64,000 nucleotides of DNA, from assembly GCA_045654805.1 (NCBI GenBank), contig JAZOOD010000027.1:3349-67348 (forward strand), written 5' to 3'. The stretch is from CAZNKU01 sp045654805 (GTDB lineage: Bacteria; Bacillota; Clostridia; Monoglobales; Firm-18). A program made the translations under genes and the position numbers. Numbering within the stretch: the stretch's first letter is position 1; each line of letters begins with the position of its first letter. The notes beneath the pieces are model-generated. The model had not been told where the DNA came from, did not search any database, and saw only the letters and a program-made list of their open reading frames with translations. This document shows positions 6,359 to 15,366 of this stretch, one piece after another.

Positions 6359-6448
6359 TGGAGGAGAGGGGCGGATTCGAACCCCCGGACGGCGCAAACC
6401 GTCACTGGTTTTCAAGACCAGCTCTTTAAACCACTCAGACACCTCTCC
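6359..6448 (-). tRNA. tRNA-Ser (anticodon TGA), unusual acceptor and T arm
   Basis: Class II tRNA with acceptor GGAGAGG / CCTCTCC, anticodon stem CTGGT/ACCAG with loop CTTGAAA (TGA), variable-arm stem GACGG/CCGTC and T loop TTCGAAT. Odd points: discriminator position 73 is U before the encoded CCA, where serine tRNAs normally carry G, and the T stem pairs GGGGG with CCGCC, leaving a central G-G mismatch. It reads UCA and probably other UCN codons. Confidence 0.9.
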
Positions 6449-6512
6449 GTGTCAACGAATAATATTTTAACACAATTAAAAGGTTATGTCAATAGTTTTT
6501 TGAAATTTTATT

Positions 6513-6542
6513 AAGGAGTTTCTTTAATTAAAGAAACTCCTT
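6513..6542. terminator. 30-bp perfect palindrome after pth
   Basis: AAGGAGTTTCTTT and its reverse complement flank AATT, starting 8 nt after the pth stop. It can form a 13-bp hairpin, but neither strand continues with a clear T tract, so it may be a weak terminator, an mRNA 3' end stabiliser or a protein site. Confidence 0.45.
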
Positions 6543-6550
6543 GACATGAA

Positions 6551-7108
6551 TCAATTATATTTATTCATTGCTTTTGAAATGTGACCTTTTATTATTAATT
6601 CAATAATCTCAGGTATATTTTTAGCACTTTCAATAAGAATTTTAGTTTCATCCTTGGAAAAATTAGATAACACATAATCAGCAAGGTCTCCAACAGGCTC
6701 ACCTATACCAAAACGAACACGCGGAAATTCATCGCTTTGCAAATGATATATAATATTTTTCATACCATTGTGTCCGCCGGCACTTCCCTTTTGTCTGATA
6801 CGAATTTTACCAACATCAAGGGAAATATCATCATACATTACAAGAATGTTTTGAACAGATATTTTGAAATAATTGCAAAGTTCTCTTACACTTTCACCAG
6901 ACAAATTCATATAAGTTTGAGGTTTGGCAAGAATAACGGGTACTCCTCCTATTCTTCCTTCTCCTATCAATGCTTTACATTTTACTTTATTAATCTTAAT
7001 ATTTGCATATGACGCTAATACATCAAGCATTTCAAAGCCAACATTGTGTCTGGTATTTATGTATTTTTTATCGGGATTACCTAATCCAACTACAAGAAAT
7101 TTTTCCAT
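6551..7108 (-). CDS. pth: Peptidyl-tRNA hydrolase, 185 aa
   Basis: Cleaves peptidyl-tRNA released by stalled ribosomes, recycling tRNA. The start at 7108 (MEKFLVVGLGNPDKKY) gives the normal family N-terminus; the longer frame adds 12 unrelated residues that overlap prs. Seen: GLGNP signature, catalytic His in YINTRHNVGFE, KPQTYMNLSGESV, and the MYDDISLDVGKIRIRQKGSAGGHNGMKNI core. The length is normal. There is no good SD, and the ATG lies one base past the prs stop, so translation is probably coupled to prs. Confidence 0.97.
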   Translation of the reverse strand: MEKFLVVGLGNPDKKYINTRHNVGFEMLDVLASYANIKINKVKCKALIGEGRIGGVPVILAKPQTYMNLSGESVRELCNYFKISVQNILVMYDDISLDVGKIRIRQKGSAGGHNGMKNIIYHLQSDEFPRVRFGIGEPVGDLADYVLSNFSKDETKILIESAKNIPEIIELIIKGHISKAMNKYN

Positions 7109-7109
7109 A

Positions 7110-8066
7110 TTAAACAAATATCTCACTAATTGAAGTATCATCATATATTCTCTTTATTGCTTCACCAAATACATCTGCAACTGAGAGAAATTTAATTTTA
7201 TCGCATTTCTTTTCTTCAGGCTGACATATTGTATCAAGAATAACAAGCTCATCAATAACAGAGTCATTAATTCTTTGAATAGCAGGACCTGACAATACAC
7301 CATGAGTTGCGCATGCATAAACCTGTTTTGCACCTCTTTCCTTAAGTGCGTTGGCACCATTACAAAGAGTACCTGCTGTATCTATCATATCGTCCACTAT
7401 AATACATATTTTGTCCTTAATATCACCAATAATATTCATAACTTCACAAACATTAGCTTTTGGACGTCTCTTATCAACAATGGCAATAGGAACATCTAAA
7501 CGTGTTGCAAAATTTCTCGCTCTTGTTACACTGCCAAGGTCTGGAGAAACAACAACAACATCCTCTTTATTTCCATCAAATTTTTCATTAAAATACGGAG
7601 CCAAAATTGGCACACCAAGTAAATGGTCAACAGGTATATCAAAAAATCCCTGAATCTGTGGGGCATGTAAATCCATTGTAAGAACTCTGTCAGCGCCTGC
7701 CTTTGCAATAAGGTCTGCAACAAGTTTAGCTGAAATAGGGTCTCTCGCTTTAGCTTTTCTATCCTGTCTAGCATAACCATAATAAGGCATAACAGCTGTA
7801 ATCCTGCCTGCAGATGCTCTCTTACAAGCATCAATCATAATAAGAAGTTCCATCAAATGTTCATTTACAGGATATGACGTAGACTGAACAATGAATACAT
7901 CCTGACCTCTGACAGTTTCATTAATATTTACACCAATTTCACCGTCACTAAACTTAAGTACCTGTGCATCACCAAGGCTAACACCTAATTTAGATGCGAT
8001 TGCCTGCGCTAGTTCCGGATTAGCATTTGCAGAAAATACTTTAATGTTTTTACCGTGTGTTATCAC
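7110..8066 (-). CDS. prs: Ribose-phosphate pyrophosphokinase, 318 aa
   Basis: Makes PRPP from ribose 5-phosphate and ATP for nucleotide, His and Trp synthesis. Seen: VRGQDVFIVQST near residue 55, the RQDRK ATP-binding loop (about 100-104), the VLTMDLHAPQIQGFFDIPVDHL metal/active-site region (about 128-150) and the PRPP loop VDDMIDTAGT (224-233). Length is typical of class I enzymes. The start is GTG at 8066, 9 nt after SD AGGAGG. A weak leftward promoter (TTTACA, 18 nt, TATATA) may lie at about 8113-8142. It is followed directly by pth, a common pairing in Firmicutes. Confidence 0.98.
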   Translation of the reverse strand: MITHGKNIKVFSANANPELAQAIASKLGVSLGDAQVLKFSDGEIGVNINETVRGQDVFIVQSTSYPVNEHLMELLIMIDACKRASAGRITAVMPYYGYARQDRKAKARDPISAKLVADLIAKAGADRVLTMDLHAPQIQGFFDIPVDHLLGVPILAPYFNEKFDGNKEDVVVVSPDLGSVTRARNFATRLDVPIAIVDKRRPKANVCEVMNIIGDIKDKICIIVDDMIDTAGTLCNGANALKERGAKQVYACATHGVLSGPAIQRINDSVIDELVILDTICQPEEKKCDKIKFLSVADVFGEAIKRIYDDTSISEIFV

Positions 8067-8180
8067 TTTTAAGTCCTCCTATTTACCATTCTTTTTCATA
8101 AAAGTTTTATTATATATACAGTATATCACACTTTACTGTAAAAATCTACTTTTTTCTCTATTTTTTTTAAAAATAAAGTT

Positions 8181-8999
8181 TTATGTTAACATCAACCCAC
8201 GCATATAGTAAAATAAATATTGCTGTGCAAAGCCTGCAAGCTCGCCAAAATGATCAATAACAAATGAATCAAATTGTTTTTCATCTACTTCATATAACTG
8301 GTGTAAAACTTTTTTTATCCATACATCTTTCGGAAAAACATCATATTTTTGATATGCAAACAGTAATATGCAATCAGCAACCTTATTACCAACACCTTTT
8401 ATTTGCTTCAGATATTCTCTTGCATCATTAGTATCCATATTATAAATCATATTAAGATTAATATCGCCATTTGACACCTTAATTGCAGCGTCAATAATGT
8501 ATTTAGCCCTGAATCCGCTCTTTATAACATCAAGCTGTTCAATTGTCAGCTTACTCAATGTATAAGCGTCGGGAAATGCATAATATGGTTTATCACCATA
8601 TTTTATTTCTCTACCAAAATTTTCACACAAGCTTTCTATTATCTTCTTTATTCTTGGTATGTTATTATTTGCAGATATTATAAAGGAAATCAGTGTTTCC
8701 CAAGGGTCCTGTTTTAATAATCGTATTCCGTATCCGGCAGGAATAGCCTTTGCTAATATTTCATCTCGTTCTGAAAGCTTTTCTTTTATTTCATAATAAC
8801 TTTTATCAAAGTCAAAATATGAATTAACAAGTTCTTCATTATCAATTTCTATATCAAAAATATTATTATTCTGTACAATCTTAATAACAGAATCACCAAC
8901 AATACCAAGGTAAGAGTTATCATCAATTTTATTCCACCTAAAGCATTGACCACATTCAAACGTATGTACCAAATCAAAATCACTATTTTGAATTTTCAT
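8181..8999 (-). CDS. 8-oxoguanine DNA glycosylase (OGG1-type), 272 aa
   Basis: Base-excision repair enzyme removing oxidised guanine and cutting at the abasic site. An OGG N-terminal domain (GQCFRW near residue 17) is followed by a helix-hairpin-helix module LKQIKGVGNKVADC (198-211), with Lys206 as the Schiff-base nucleophile and the catalytic Asp225 in PKDVWIKK. The ATG at 8999 is preferred because GGGAAGG lies 9 nt upstream; an ATG six codons earlier (9017) precedes that SD. It is divergent from the DUF6062 gene, and the short region between them holds the rightward promoter. Confidence 0.92.
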   Translation of the reverse strand: MKIQNSDFDLVHTFECGQCFRWNKIDDNSYLGIVGDSVIKIVQNNNIFDIEIDNEELVNSYFDFDKSYYEIKEKLSERDEILAKAIPAGYGIRLLKQDPWETLISFIISANNNIPRIKKIIESLCENFGREIKYGDKPYYAFPDAYTLSKLTIEQLDVIKSGFRAKYIIDAAIKVSNGDINLNMIYNMDTNDAREYLKQIKGVGNKVADCILLFAYQKYDVFPKDVWIKKVLHQLYEVDEKQFDSFVIDHFGELAGFAQQYLFYYMRGLMLT

Positions 9000-9016
9000 A
9001 AAAAACAACCTTCCCA

Positions 9017-9045
9017 TTTACAATTAAAAAGAAAAATGATATAAT
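9017..9045 (+). promoter_or_regulatory. Sigma-A promoter of the DUF6062 gene
   Basis: TTTACA (9017-9022), 17 nt, TATAAT (9040-9045), 31 nt before the ATG at 9076, with AAAGGAGATG as SD. Confidence 0.75.
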
Positions 9046-9075
9046 CATATACAAGCCAAAAAAGGAGATGTAACA

Positions 9076-9810
9076 ATGAAAGAAACAATATATACAATCC
9101 CAATTAACGAGGCATTTGATCAAAAATGCAGTTGTGCTATATGTTCTATTGAATATCGTATTGAAAGAGAGGAAACCGATGCAGTTTTAGGTCCTGCAAT
9201 GATGGAGCCTGATTTTCGTATTAATTCTAATCACAAAGGTTTTTGCAAAACACACTACAGTAATTTACTTAAAAACTGCAAAGCCTTACCAATGGCATTG
9301 GTTTTACAAACACATATCCAACAACAAAACAAAGATATTTTTGCTGAAAAGATAGACTTTGTTTCAAAAAACAAATTTATGAAAAAGCAAAGTGATGAAC
9401 ATATTTCAGCAACAAAAATTACCAATTATATTGAGAAAGTCAACAACAGCTGCATAATTTGCGACAAAGTAAATGATATTATGAACAGATACTTTGACAA
9501 CATTATATACATATGGAAAACCCAGGAAGATTTCCGAAAAAAATTTTCATCACAAGAAGGGTTTTGCATTCCTCATTTTTCAAAACTCCTAAAATATGCT
9601 ATGGATAATCTTAACGAACGTGAATTTAAAGAATTTTATCATACAATTATTAATATACAAGAAAAATATCTAAATCAATATTATAGTGATATTTCAGAAT
9701 TTACAATGTTATTTGACCATAACAATAACAGCATTCCCAAGGATAATGTAAAAAATTCCATAAAACGTTCCGTACATATAATTTCAAGCCTTAATTGTGA
9801 AAGCGATTAA
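9076..9810 (+). CDS. DUF6062 family protein, 244 aa
   Basis: Protein of unknown function common in Clostridia. Family hallmarks seen: N-terminal YTIPINEAFDQKCSCAICSIE, then MMEPDFRINSNHKGFCKTHY and LPMALVLQTH. Paired cysteines occur as CSCAIC (about 18-23), GFCKTHY, SCIICDK and GFCIPHF, so two CxxC...CxxH-like sets repeat in the N- and C-terminal halves, suggesting metal binding and an internal duplication. It has no signal peptide or membrane segment. The 3' end overlaps the convergent gatD gene by 20 nt. Confidence 0.85.
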   Translation: MKETIYTIPINEAFDQKCSCAICSIEYRIEREETDAVLGPAMMEPDFRINSNHKGFCKTHYSNLLKNCKALPMALVLQTHIQQQNKDIFAEKIDFVSKNKFMKKQSDEHISATKITNYIEKVNNSCIICDKVNDIMNRYFDNIIYIWKTQEDFRKKFSSQEGFCIPHFSKLLKYAMDNLNEREFKEFYHTIINIQEKYLNQYYSDISEFTMLFDHNNNSIPKDNVKNSIKRSVHIISSLNCESD

Positions 9811-10507
9811 CAATATAATTGTTTGCAGTAATTTCAATACTGTCATCAATGTCTTGCAAAACAAAGTCTTCATACTTGTTTTGCAAGGCTTTTTTTATTA
9901 TAAAATCACACAGGTGCGGATTTTTAGGCAAAAGTGGTCCATGTAAATAGGTACCTATTACATTTTTATACATAACACCCTCATAGCCATCAGCTCCGTT
10001 ATTTCCATTACCATACACAACTGTTCCAAGTGGATTATAGTTGTTAATGAAAGTTCTTCCTCCGTGATTTTCAAATCCTACAACGGGATATTCAAGAAAA
10101 TCCGTGTTTATTACAACATCACCAATAAACCTGTTATCATCATTTTCCGAATAAATATCTAATACTCCCAATCCTTTAACAGTTTTATCTTTCATTTTAT
10201 AATAATTCCCCAAAATCTGATATCCGCCGCATATTGCAACAACAACACCATTATTTTCAACATAATTTTTAAATTCATCTTTAAATTCATAAAGCTTTTG
10301 GCACACTAAAAACTGTTCTCGGTCAGAGCCTCCTCCTATAAAGAGGATATCTGTATTTTCAAAGTTTATTTTATCGTCTAGCTTATACTCAGTAACAGAC
10401 ACATTAATTCCGCGCCATTCAGCACGTTTTAAAAGTGAAGTAATATTTCCTCTGTCCCCATAGAGATTAAGTAATTCAGGATACAGATGGGCTATTTTAA
10501 GTTCCAT
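9791..10507 (-). CDS. gatD: Lipid II isoglutaminyl synthase, glutaminase subunit GatD
   Basis: Glutamine amidotransferase subunit that supplies ammonia to MurT for amidating D-Glu of lipid II. Class I GATase fold with catalytic Cys93 in VAICGGYQILG and His189 in GTYLHGPLLPKNP; the GGGSDREQ motif near residue 58 is typical of the CobB/CobQ-like group. 238 residues is normal. Its ATG overlaps the murT stop by one base (TAATG), so the two subunits are translationally coupled. The gene overlaps DUF6062 tail to tail by 20 nt. Confidence 0.95.
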   Translation of the reverse strand: MELKIAHLYPELLNLYGDRGNITSLLKRAEWRGINVSVTEYKLDDKINFENTDILFIGGGSDREQFLVCQKLYEFKDEFKNYVENNGVVVAICGGYQILGNYYKMKDKTVKGLGVLDIYSENDDNRFIGDVVINTDFLEYPVVGFENHGGRTFINNYNPLGTVVYGNGNNGADGYEGVMYKNVIGTYLHGPLLPKNPHLCDFIIKKALQNKYEDFVLQDIDDSIEITANNYIVNRFHN

Positions 10508-11832
10508 TATTCCGCCTCCAGACTTTTTAGAATATCGTGCGTAGAAAATAAAGCTGTGTAATTTACCAAAATATATAACACTTCAATATCCGCTTCCAAA
10601 CCTTTTAGAATTGAATCTTTAATATTGTCAGTAATATCAAAATTGTTGATTTCTGCATATTTAAAACGAACAGCAACATCATCACGTCTTATGCCTGAAA
10701 AATAAAATTTATTTGCATTTACATTATTGAATCTTTCAAAATCAACATCCCAAATCCATGAAATATCTTTACCATCACCTGCATTGTCATTAATTACAAC
10801 AACTATATTTTTCTTTCTCTTATCTCCTGCAACAGTTGAAATTGCCTGGTTAAATCCCGCAGGATTCTTTGCAAGATTGAACACAACCTGTTTTCCGTTA
10901 ATAACAAATTCTTCCATTCTTCCGGTCTGTGGCTTATATTCAGAAAGAATATCGTTTAAGTTATCTGAGCTTATACTACATAGAGAAATGGCACTATAAG
11001 ACGCAAGAATGTTATAAATATTGTAAAAACCCCTGTATTTTACAGAAAATTTCTGCGTACCTACATTAAATTCAATTCCATTATCCAAATTGATGTCTGT
11101 TGCCTCGAAGTTAACCTCAGGACGTTTAAAATCGCATTTGCTACACTTATATTTACCCAATTGACTGTAATGATAGAAATCATATTCAAGTTCTTCGCCG
11201 CAAAACATACAAAAACGACCTTCCTTGGCTTCATTAAGTGCAATACCCGCATCTTCACCTATGCCAAAATAGTAACATTCTTTTTTGGATTTTTCTCCAA
11301 GAGATGCAACCAACGGGTCATCCGCATTAAGTATCAATTTGGTATTTTCGCACATATCAACAGCTTTTAATAAATAATTAATAGTAATATCAATATCACC
11401 GTATCGGTCAAGCTGGTCACGGAAAAGGTTTGTGAGAATCATATAATCAGGCTCAAAGTGAGCAAAAACTTTAACTGCGGAAATTTCATCAATTTCAATA
11501 CATGCATAATCCGCATCCAAATTGCCAAAAAAATCTGTTTTTTCTACAAAAGCTGTAACAACACCAGGGAGCATATTTGCCCCTACATTGTTGCAGACAA
11601 CTTTTTTTTCGGAAGATTTAATTATTGTATTCAAAAGATTATTTGTAGTTGTTTTACCATTTGTTCCGCACACAACTATAATTTCATTTTTAATTTGTTT
11701 AGCCAGAATTTTTAAAATATCCGGACATATTTTCATAGCAAAAATACCAGGGGTAGACGAACTTTTCTTCCCTGCAATTTTACCTATAAATATCAAAATT
11801 TTGGTTGCCCATACAGCAAGTAATTTCCTCAT
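10507..11832 (-). CDS. murT: Lipid II isoglutaminyl synthase, Mur-ligase subunit MurT
   Basis: ATP-dependent Mur-ligase-like subunit that amidates the D-Glu alpha-carboxylate of lipid II together with GatD. A short hydrophobic N-terminus is followed by a P-loop VCGTNGKTTT (54-63), a Mur ligase central domain and a Cys4 zinc-ribbon insertion (MFCGEELE to KYKCSKCDF, about 205-230) characteristic of MurT. The C-terminal DUF1727-type domain carries PAGFNQAISTV and NDNAGDGKDISWIWD. ATG at 11832 is preferred over GTG at 11841 because AGGTGA lies 7 nt upstream. It heads the envelope cluster's gatD pair. Confidence 0.95.
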   Translation of the reverse strand: MRKLLAVWATKILIFIGKIAGKKSSSTPGIFAMKICPDILKILAKQIKNEIIVVCGTNGKTTTNNLLNTIIKSSEKKVVCNNVGANMLPGVVTAFVEKTDFFGNLDADYACIEIDEISAVKVFAHFEPDYMILTNLFRDQLDRYGDIDITINYLLKAVDMCENTKLILNADDPLVASLGEKSKKECYYFGIGEDAGIALNEAKEGRFCMFCGEELEYDFYHYSQLGKYKCSKCDFKRPEVNFEATDINLDNGIEFNVGTQKFSVKYRGFYNIYNILASYSAISLCSISSDNLNDILSEYKPQTGRMEEFVINGKQVVFNLAKNPAGFNQAISTVAGDKRKKNIVVVINDNAGDGKDISWIWDVDFERFNNVNANKFYFSGIRRDDVAVRFKYAEINNFDITDNIKDSILKGLEADIEVLYILVNYTALFSTHDILKSLEAE

Positions 11833-11854
11833 ACAATTCACCTGTTAGTTTTGT

Positions 11855-12349
11855 TTATTTCCAAACTTTATCAATAATTCCTGTAACATTACAATTAATG
11901 TTGGCAAGAGTAATCTCTTTGCCTGCACATACCTCATACATTTCAGGAGTATAATAACCCGTATCGGTTTCAGAACCCGTTACTTTAAATGTTAAAACAA
12001 CATCATACTTTTCAGGAACAACAGCACTCACAATAGTTCCATCTGTTTTTTCAACTTCACAAACGGCTTCATTTACTTTAACCTCTGTCAGTGTTCCCAT
12101 AGATGAGCTGATTTTTCCTGAAAGACGAAAGTCTGTACCTACACTGTTCATAAGTAAATTTTTATTAGTTTCTCTTATTTCTCTTATAGTAATATTGTAA
12201 TTAAATTCAGATGTCTGGTTAATCGCACCAACATTATTACCATTAAAACGTACATATGCTCCAATTATTGCAATAATAATCAGAATTACAACAAGAATAT
12301 CCACAATACTTATTTTACCAAAAAGCTTACCTTTAGAATTAAACAACAT
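11855..12349 (-). CDS. DUF4330 membrane-anchored protein, 164 aa
   Basis: Single-pass membrane protein of the DUF4330 family, function unknown. An N-terminal membrane segment (about 14-36, ISIVDILVVILIIIAIIGAYV) is followed by an extracytoplasmic beta-rich domain (IREIRETNKNLLMNSVGTDF, YYTPEMYEVCAGKEITL). ATG at 12349 is chosen because GAGGTGA precedes it at proper distance; a TTG one codon earlier is possible. It lies 11 nt after a paralogous gene, within the murT/gatD to murJ envelope cluster. Confidence 0.85.
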   Translation of the reverse strand: MLFNSKGKLFGKISIVDILVVILIIIAIIGAYVRFNGNNVGAINQTSEFNYNITIREIRETNKNLLMNSVGTDFRLSGKISSSMGTLTEVKVNEAVCEVEKTDGTIVSAVVPEKYDVVLTFKVTGSETDTGYYTPEMYEVCAGKEITLANINCNVTGIIDKVWK

Positions 12350-12360
12350 CAAAATTCACC

Positions 12361-12840
12361 TCACTTAAGTTCATACAAATCAACAATATAACCGTTTTCG
12401 GAAGCGGCACCTTTTGCATTAAAAGGCATTTTACTCCCTACCGCAATTTCTTCGCTTCCGCTTGTATATGCTATATTGGATTTTGAAACATCTGACGTTA
12501 TTGTAACATTGGCAGTATATCTACCCGGTACCTCCGAAATTACAACCTCACCGTCTTCTGTATTATTAACCCATTTTTTAAATGGCACAATCTCAACATT
12601 AGATATTACCCCAGTACCCGAGGTAGTTTCGCCCAAAGTAACTGAGTCTCCAACTTTAAAACTATTTGCAGCATCCTCGGATAAATCTTTTACTTCTACT
12701 ATAAACAAAATTTTTGTAGTATCTGTATTAACAACGGCATCATCCTTTGTCATATTAAAATACACAAAACATCCAACCGCAATTATCAAAACAGCAACAA
12801 CCAAAATTACAGCATCAATAATATTAAACTTCGGCTTCAT
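12361..12840 (-). CDS. DUF4330 membrane-anchored protein, second copy, 159 aa
   Basis: Paralogue of the adjacent DUF4330 gene. Short cytoplasmic N-terminus (MKPKFNIIDA), membrane segment (about 9-28) and outer domain with GDSVTLGETTSGTG and PGRYTANVTI. The two proteins share layout but little sequence, so they may form a heteromeric pair. SD GGAGGG before the ATG; the start overlaps the end of the glycosyltransferase gene by 4 nt (ATGA). The context suggests a role in export or assembly of surface polysaccharide. Confidence 0.82.
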   Translation of the reverse strand: MKPKFNIIDAVILVVAVLIIAVGCFVYFNMTKDDAVVNTDTTKILFIVEVKDLSEDAANSFKVGDSVTLGETTSGTGVISNVEIVPFKKWVNNTEDGEVVISEVPGRYTANVTITSDVSKSNIAYTSGSEEIAVGSKMPFNAKGAASENGYIVDLYELK

Positions 12841-13952
12841 TTTTTACCCTCCAATATTTCTAAATAAAATTTTTCCATATTTTCTGTCATTACCTTTGCA
12901 GTAAATTTATTTTTATATACTTCCAAAGCACCATCAGACAATCTGTTATACAATTCATCATCCTCTAGAAGTTTAATAATTTTTTCTGCAAATTCTTCAG
13001 CATTCTGGCCGTTTACGACATAGCCGTTAAGGTCATCTGTTACAACCTCTGGATTACCTCCAAAACTGCTTACAATAGCAGGTACACCTACCCGCATACC
13101 TTCAATTGCCGCAAGTCCTAAAGCCTCAAATGAAGATGCATTAATCTGAAGGAACATAATGTTATTAAGTTCAGGTATGTTTTTCACAAAACCTAAAAAC
13201 ACCACATTATCTGCATGAATATCTTTTACATACTGCTTTAAAGATTCCTCAATAGAGCCTGTACCTGCAATTACAAATTTGGCATCATATCCCTTATCCT
13301 GAACAATCCTTGCAGCGTCAATAAAGTATTTATGGCCCTTTATTTCCTCAAGCCTTGCAATTATTCCGATTAATTTTGTTCCGTATTCAATACCAAAATC
13401 AGAATATACTCTTTTTTTATTCTCCACATCAAGTCTTTCAACAGGATTAACGCCGTTATAAATAATTTTAATTTTTTTATCATTTATACCTGTTTCTATT
13501 AAATTTTTACGAGCGGCTTTTGAAATTGCAATAATACCGTCTGCAAAATAACCGTTGATAAATCCGTTAACAAGCTTTCCTATAGGATTAGTAAGCTTTT
13601 TACTAGGTGCAGAATCTGTATGCCTTGTATAAACAATTGCTTTTACACCGCATAATTTCGCTGCAATTCTTGCTGACAAACATGCATGTGCATGAACAAC
13701 ATCAGGTTTTTCAACCTTAAATATTTTCAATAGTTGCTTAATAGCAATCTTACTAAATGACTGTTCTGCCAATCCATCTATTTCGATGTATGAAAAACCA
13801 AGCTTTGAAATTTCATCAATCAATTTACTATTATGTGGTAAAACAATTTTTACAATAAAATTATCCTTATTGCAATTTTCAAGATAATTTAAAAGGTATT
13901 TTCCTGCTCCTCCAATATTAGAGTCACTTATTATGTGTAAAATCTTCTTCAC
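12837..13952 (-). CDS. Glycosyltransferase family 4 (GT-B), 371 aa
   Basis: Retaining glycosyltransferase of the GT4 type. The N-terminal Rossmann domain (ILHIISDSNIGGAGKYLLN, VVHAHACLSARIAAKL) is followed by a glycosyl-transferase-1 domain with IGIIARLEEIKGHKYFIDA and the EX7E region FEALGLAAIEGMRVGVP. The sugar donor and acceptor cannot be told. GTG at 13952 is preferred: AGGAGGT lies 6 nt upstream, and the longer ATG start (13973) precedes that SD. It overlaps the ligase gene by 29 nt. It probably builds the glycan that the neighbouring O-antigen-ligase family protein transfers. Confidence 0.92.
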   Translation of the reverse strand: MKKILHIISDSNIGGAGKYLLNYLENCNKDNFIVKIVLPHNSKLIDEISKLGFSYIEIDGLAEQSFSKIAIKQLLKIFKVEKPDVVHAHACLSARIAAKLCGVKAIVYTRHTDSAPSKKLTNPIGKLVNGFINGYFADGIIAISKAARKNLIETGINDKKIKIIYNGVNPVERLDVENKKRVYSDFGIEYGTKLIGIIARLEEIKGHKYFIDAARIVQDKGYDAKFVIAGTGSIEESLKQYVKDIHADNVVFLGFVKNIPELNNIMFLQINASSFEALGLAAIEGMRVGVPAIVSSFGGNPEVVTDDLNGYVVNGQNAEEFAEKIIKLLEDDELYNRLSDGALEVYKNKFTAKVMTENMEKFYLEILEGKK

Positions 13953-15366
13953 AAGCACACCTCCTGGAAGCAATACCCAAACCTATAAATATCCAAAAAA
14001 TCGCAAAAACACGATAATTATACCACAAATAATCAAACATTCCCTGTAACAAACAACCTAAAATACCGGCAATTATTGCTGCACATAAAATACCATACAT
14101 ATTCTTTTTGCCAACGATGTAACCAACAAGTATTTTCTTCAACGAAATTATCATACCTGTTATAAACGTCAACAATCCACCTATACCTGTTTCAACAATA
14201 ATTTGCAAATACAAATTATGTGAATGATGAGCAATTGTTGCATTATAGGCATAAATAGGATATATAGTGTTAAATGCTCCCTCTCCTACACCTACGCCTG
14301 TCCACCAATAATCCTTAATCATTCTAAGTGTACCAAGCCATATGTGTACTCTGTACGATGTTGATGAATCACCCAAATTACCAATACTTAAAAATCTGTT
14401 AATCATACTGTCAGGTAAAACCATAGGTAAAAACAAAGCACCTATTAAACCAAGTAATACTAAGCGTTTATCTATTAACAGTGCAAATACAATTGCAACA
14501 AGTATTATACCAACCCAACATCCACGTGACTGAGTAAATATAAGACAAAGCGCCCCGCAACACATTGCGAAAAAATAATAAATACGAGGTAACCACTTTT
14601 GAGAAGCATAAACCATTGCTGCACAAATAGGAATAAACATCAATAGATATTCACCTAAAACATTGGGATTACCAAATGTTGAATAAACTCTAACGGAAAT
14701 ATCACTGAACATTTCCTCGTCTAACCAGGCATGTCCTATGTTGTTACCAAAGAAATTTTGATAAATCCCATAAATTGATACCAAAAAACCTGAGGTTATA
14801 AAAGAAAAAATCATATTTTTGAATTTTATTTTATCAGTTCCGCAGGCAATAACCAAAAACATAAAGCAAATGAATACTAGATATAAAGCAAATACCTTAA
14901 TACTTGCAATTCTAGAATATGATGTAACAGAACAAATAAAAAACAAAATTATCAATAGAATAGCAGTCATTCCAAATGCGTCTATTTTTATATTAAAATT
15001 ATTCTTAACAATGCTATTTACAAAAAAAGATGCAAATGTCAATAAAGCTAGTGCAACACAGCCCATAGTAGGAATAATTGGTGCAAGAAAAATCATTGCA
15101 TATACGCCAATTTCATAGTGAGAAAACAAATTTAAAAAAATACTGTCACTAATTTTTTCTCCAAATTTTCCACTTATATTAATACTAAATGTTTTGTTAA
15201 TAAAAAGATTCAGCATTCGATAAAAAATACTATTATTTGATTTAATATCCTGCAGGTTTCTTGTAACCAGCCATCCAGCCTGACTTTCATTCCACTTGGA
15301 AGCGATTTTAAGGCACACTCTTTTTAAATATGAAAAAATAATACTATTTTCAAGAAAATTTGTCAT
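13924..15366 (-). CDS. O-antigen ligase (Wzy_C/WaaL) family membrane protein, 480 aa
   Basis: Polytopic membrane protein with about ten hydrophobic segments after an 80-residue N-terminal region. The Wzy_C core is seen as FTQSRGCWVGIILVAIVF followed by a large outer loop with the HHSHNLYLQIIVETGIGG motif (about 400-420). In Gram-positives such proteins polymerise or ligate surface glycans. ATG at 15366 follows GGGAGGTG and overlaps the murJ stop by 4 nt. Together with the flippase homologue upstream and the glycosyltransferase downstream it makes a small polysaccharide-assembly unit. Confidence 0.88.
   Translation of the reverse strand: MTNFLENSIIFSYLKRVCLKIASKWNESQAGWLVTRNLQDIKSNNSIFYRMLNLFINKTFSINISGKFGEKISDSIFLNLFSHYEIGVYAMIFLAPIIPTMGCVALALLTFASFFVNSIVKNNFNIKIDAFGMTAILLIILFFICSVTSYSRIASIKVFALYLVFICFMFLVIACGTDKIKFKNMIFSFITSGFLVSIYGIYQNFFGNNIGHAWLDEEMFSDISVRVYSTFGNPNVLGEYLLMFIPICAAMVYASQKWLPRIYYFFAMCCGALCLIFTQSRGCWVGIILVAIVFALLIDKRLVLLGLIGALFLPMVLPDSMINRFLSIGNLGDSSTSYRVHIWLGTLRMIKDYWWTGVGVGEGAFNTIYPIYAYNATIAHHSHNLYLQIIVETGIGGLLTFITGMIISLKKILVGYIVGKKNMYGILCAAIIAGILGCLLQGMFDYLWYNYRVFAIFWIFIGLGIASRRCACEEDFTHNK

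Noticed and set aside
6204..6448. tRNA-Ser genes as the island's integration site
   Set aside because: Both tRNAs are complete and lie 0.5-0.7 kb beyond the point where cotJC similarity begins; no repeated tRNA 3' end is seen in the island.
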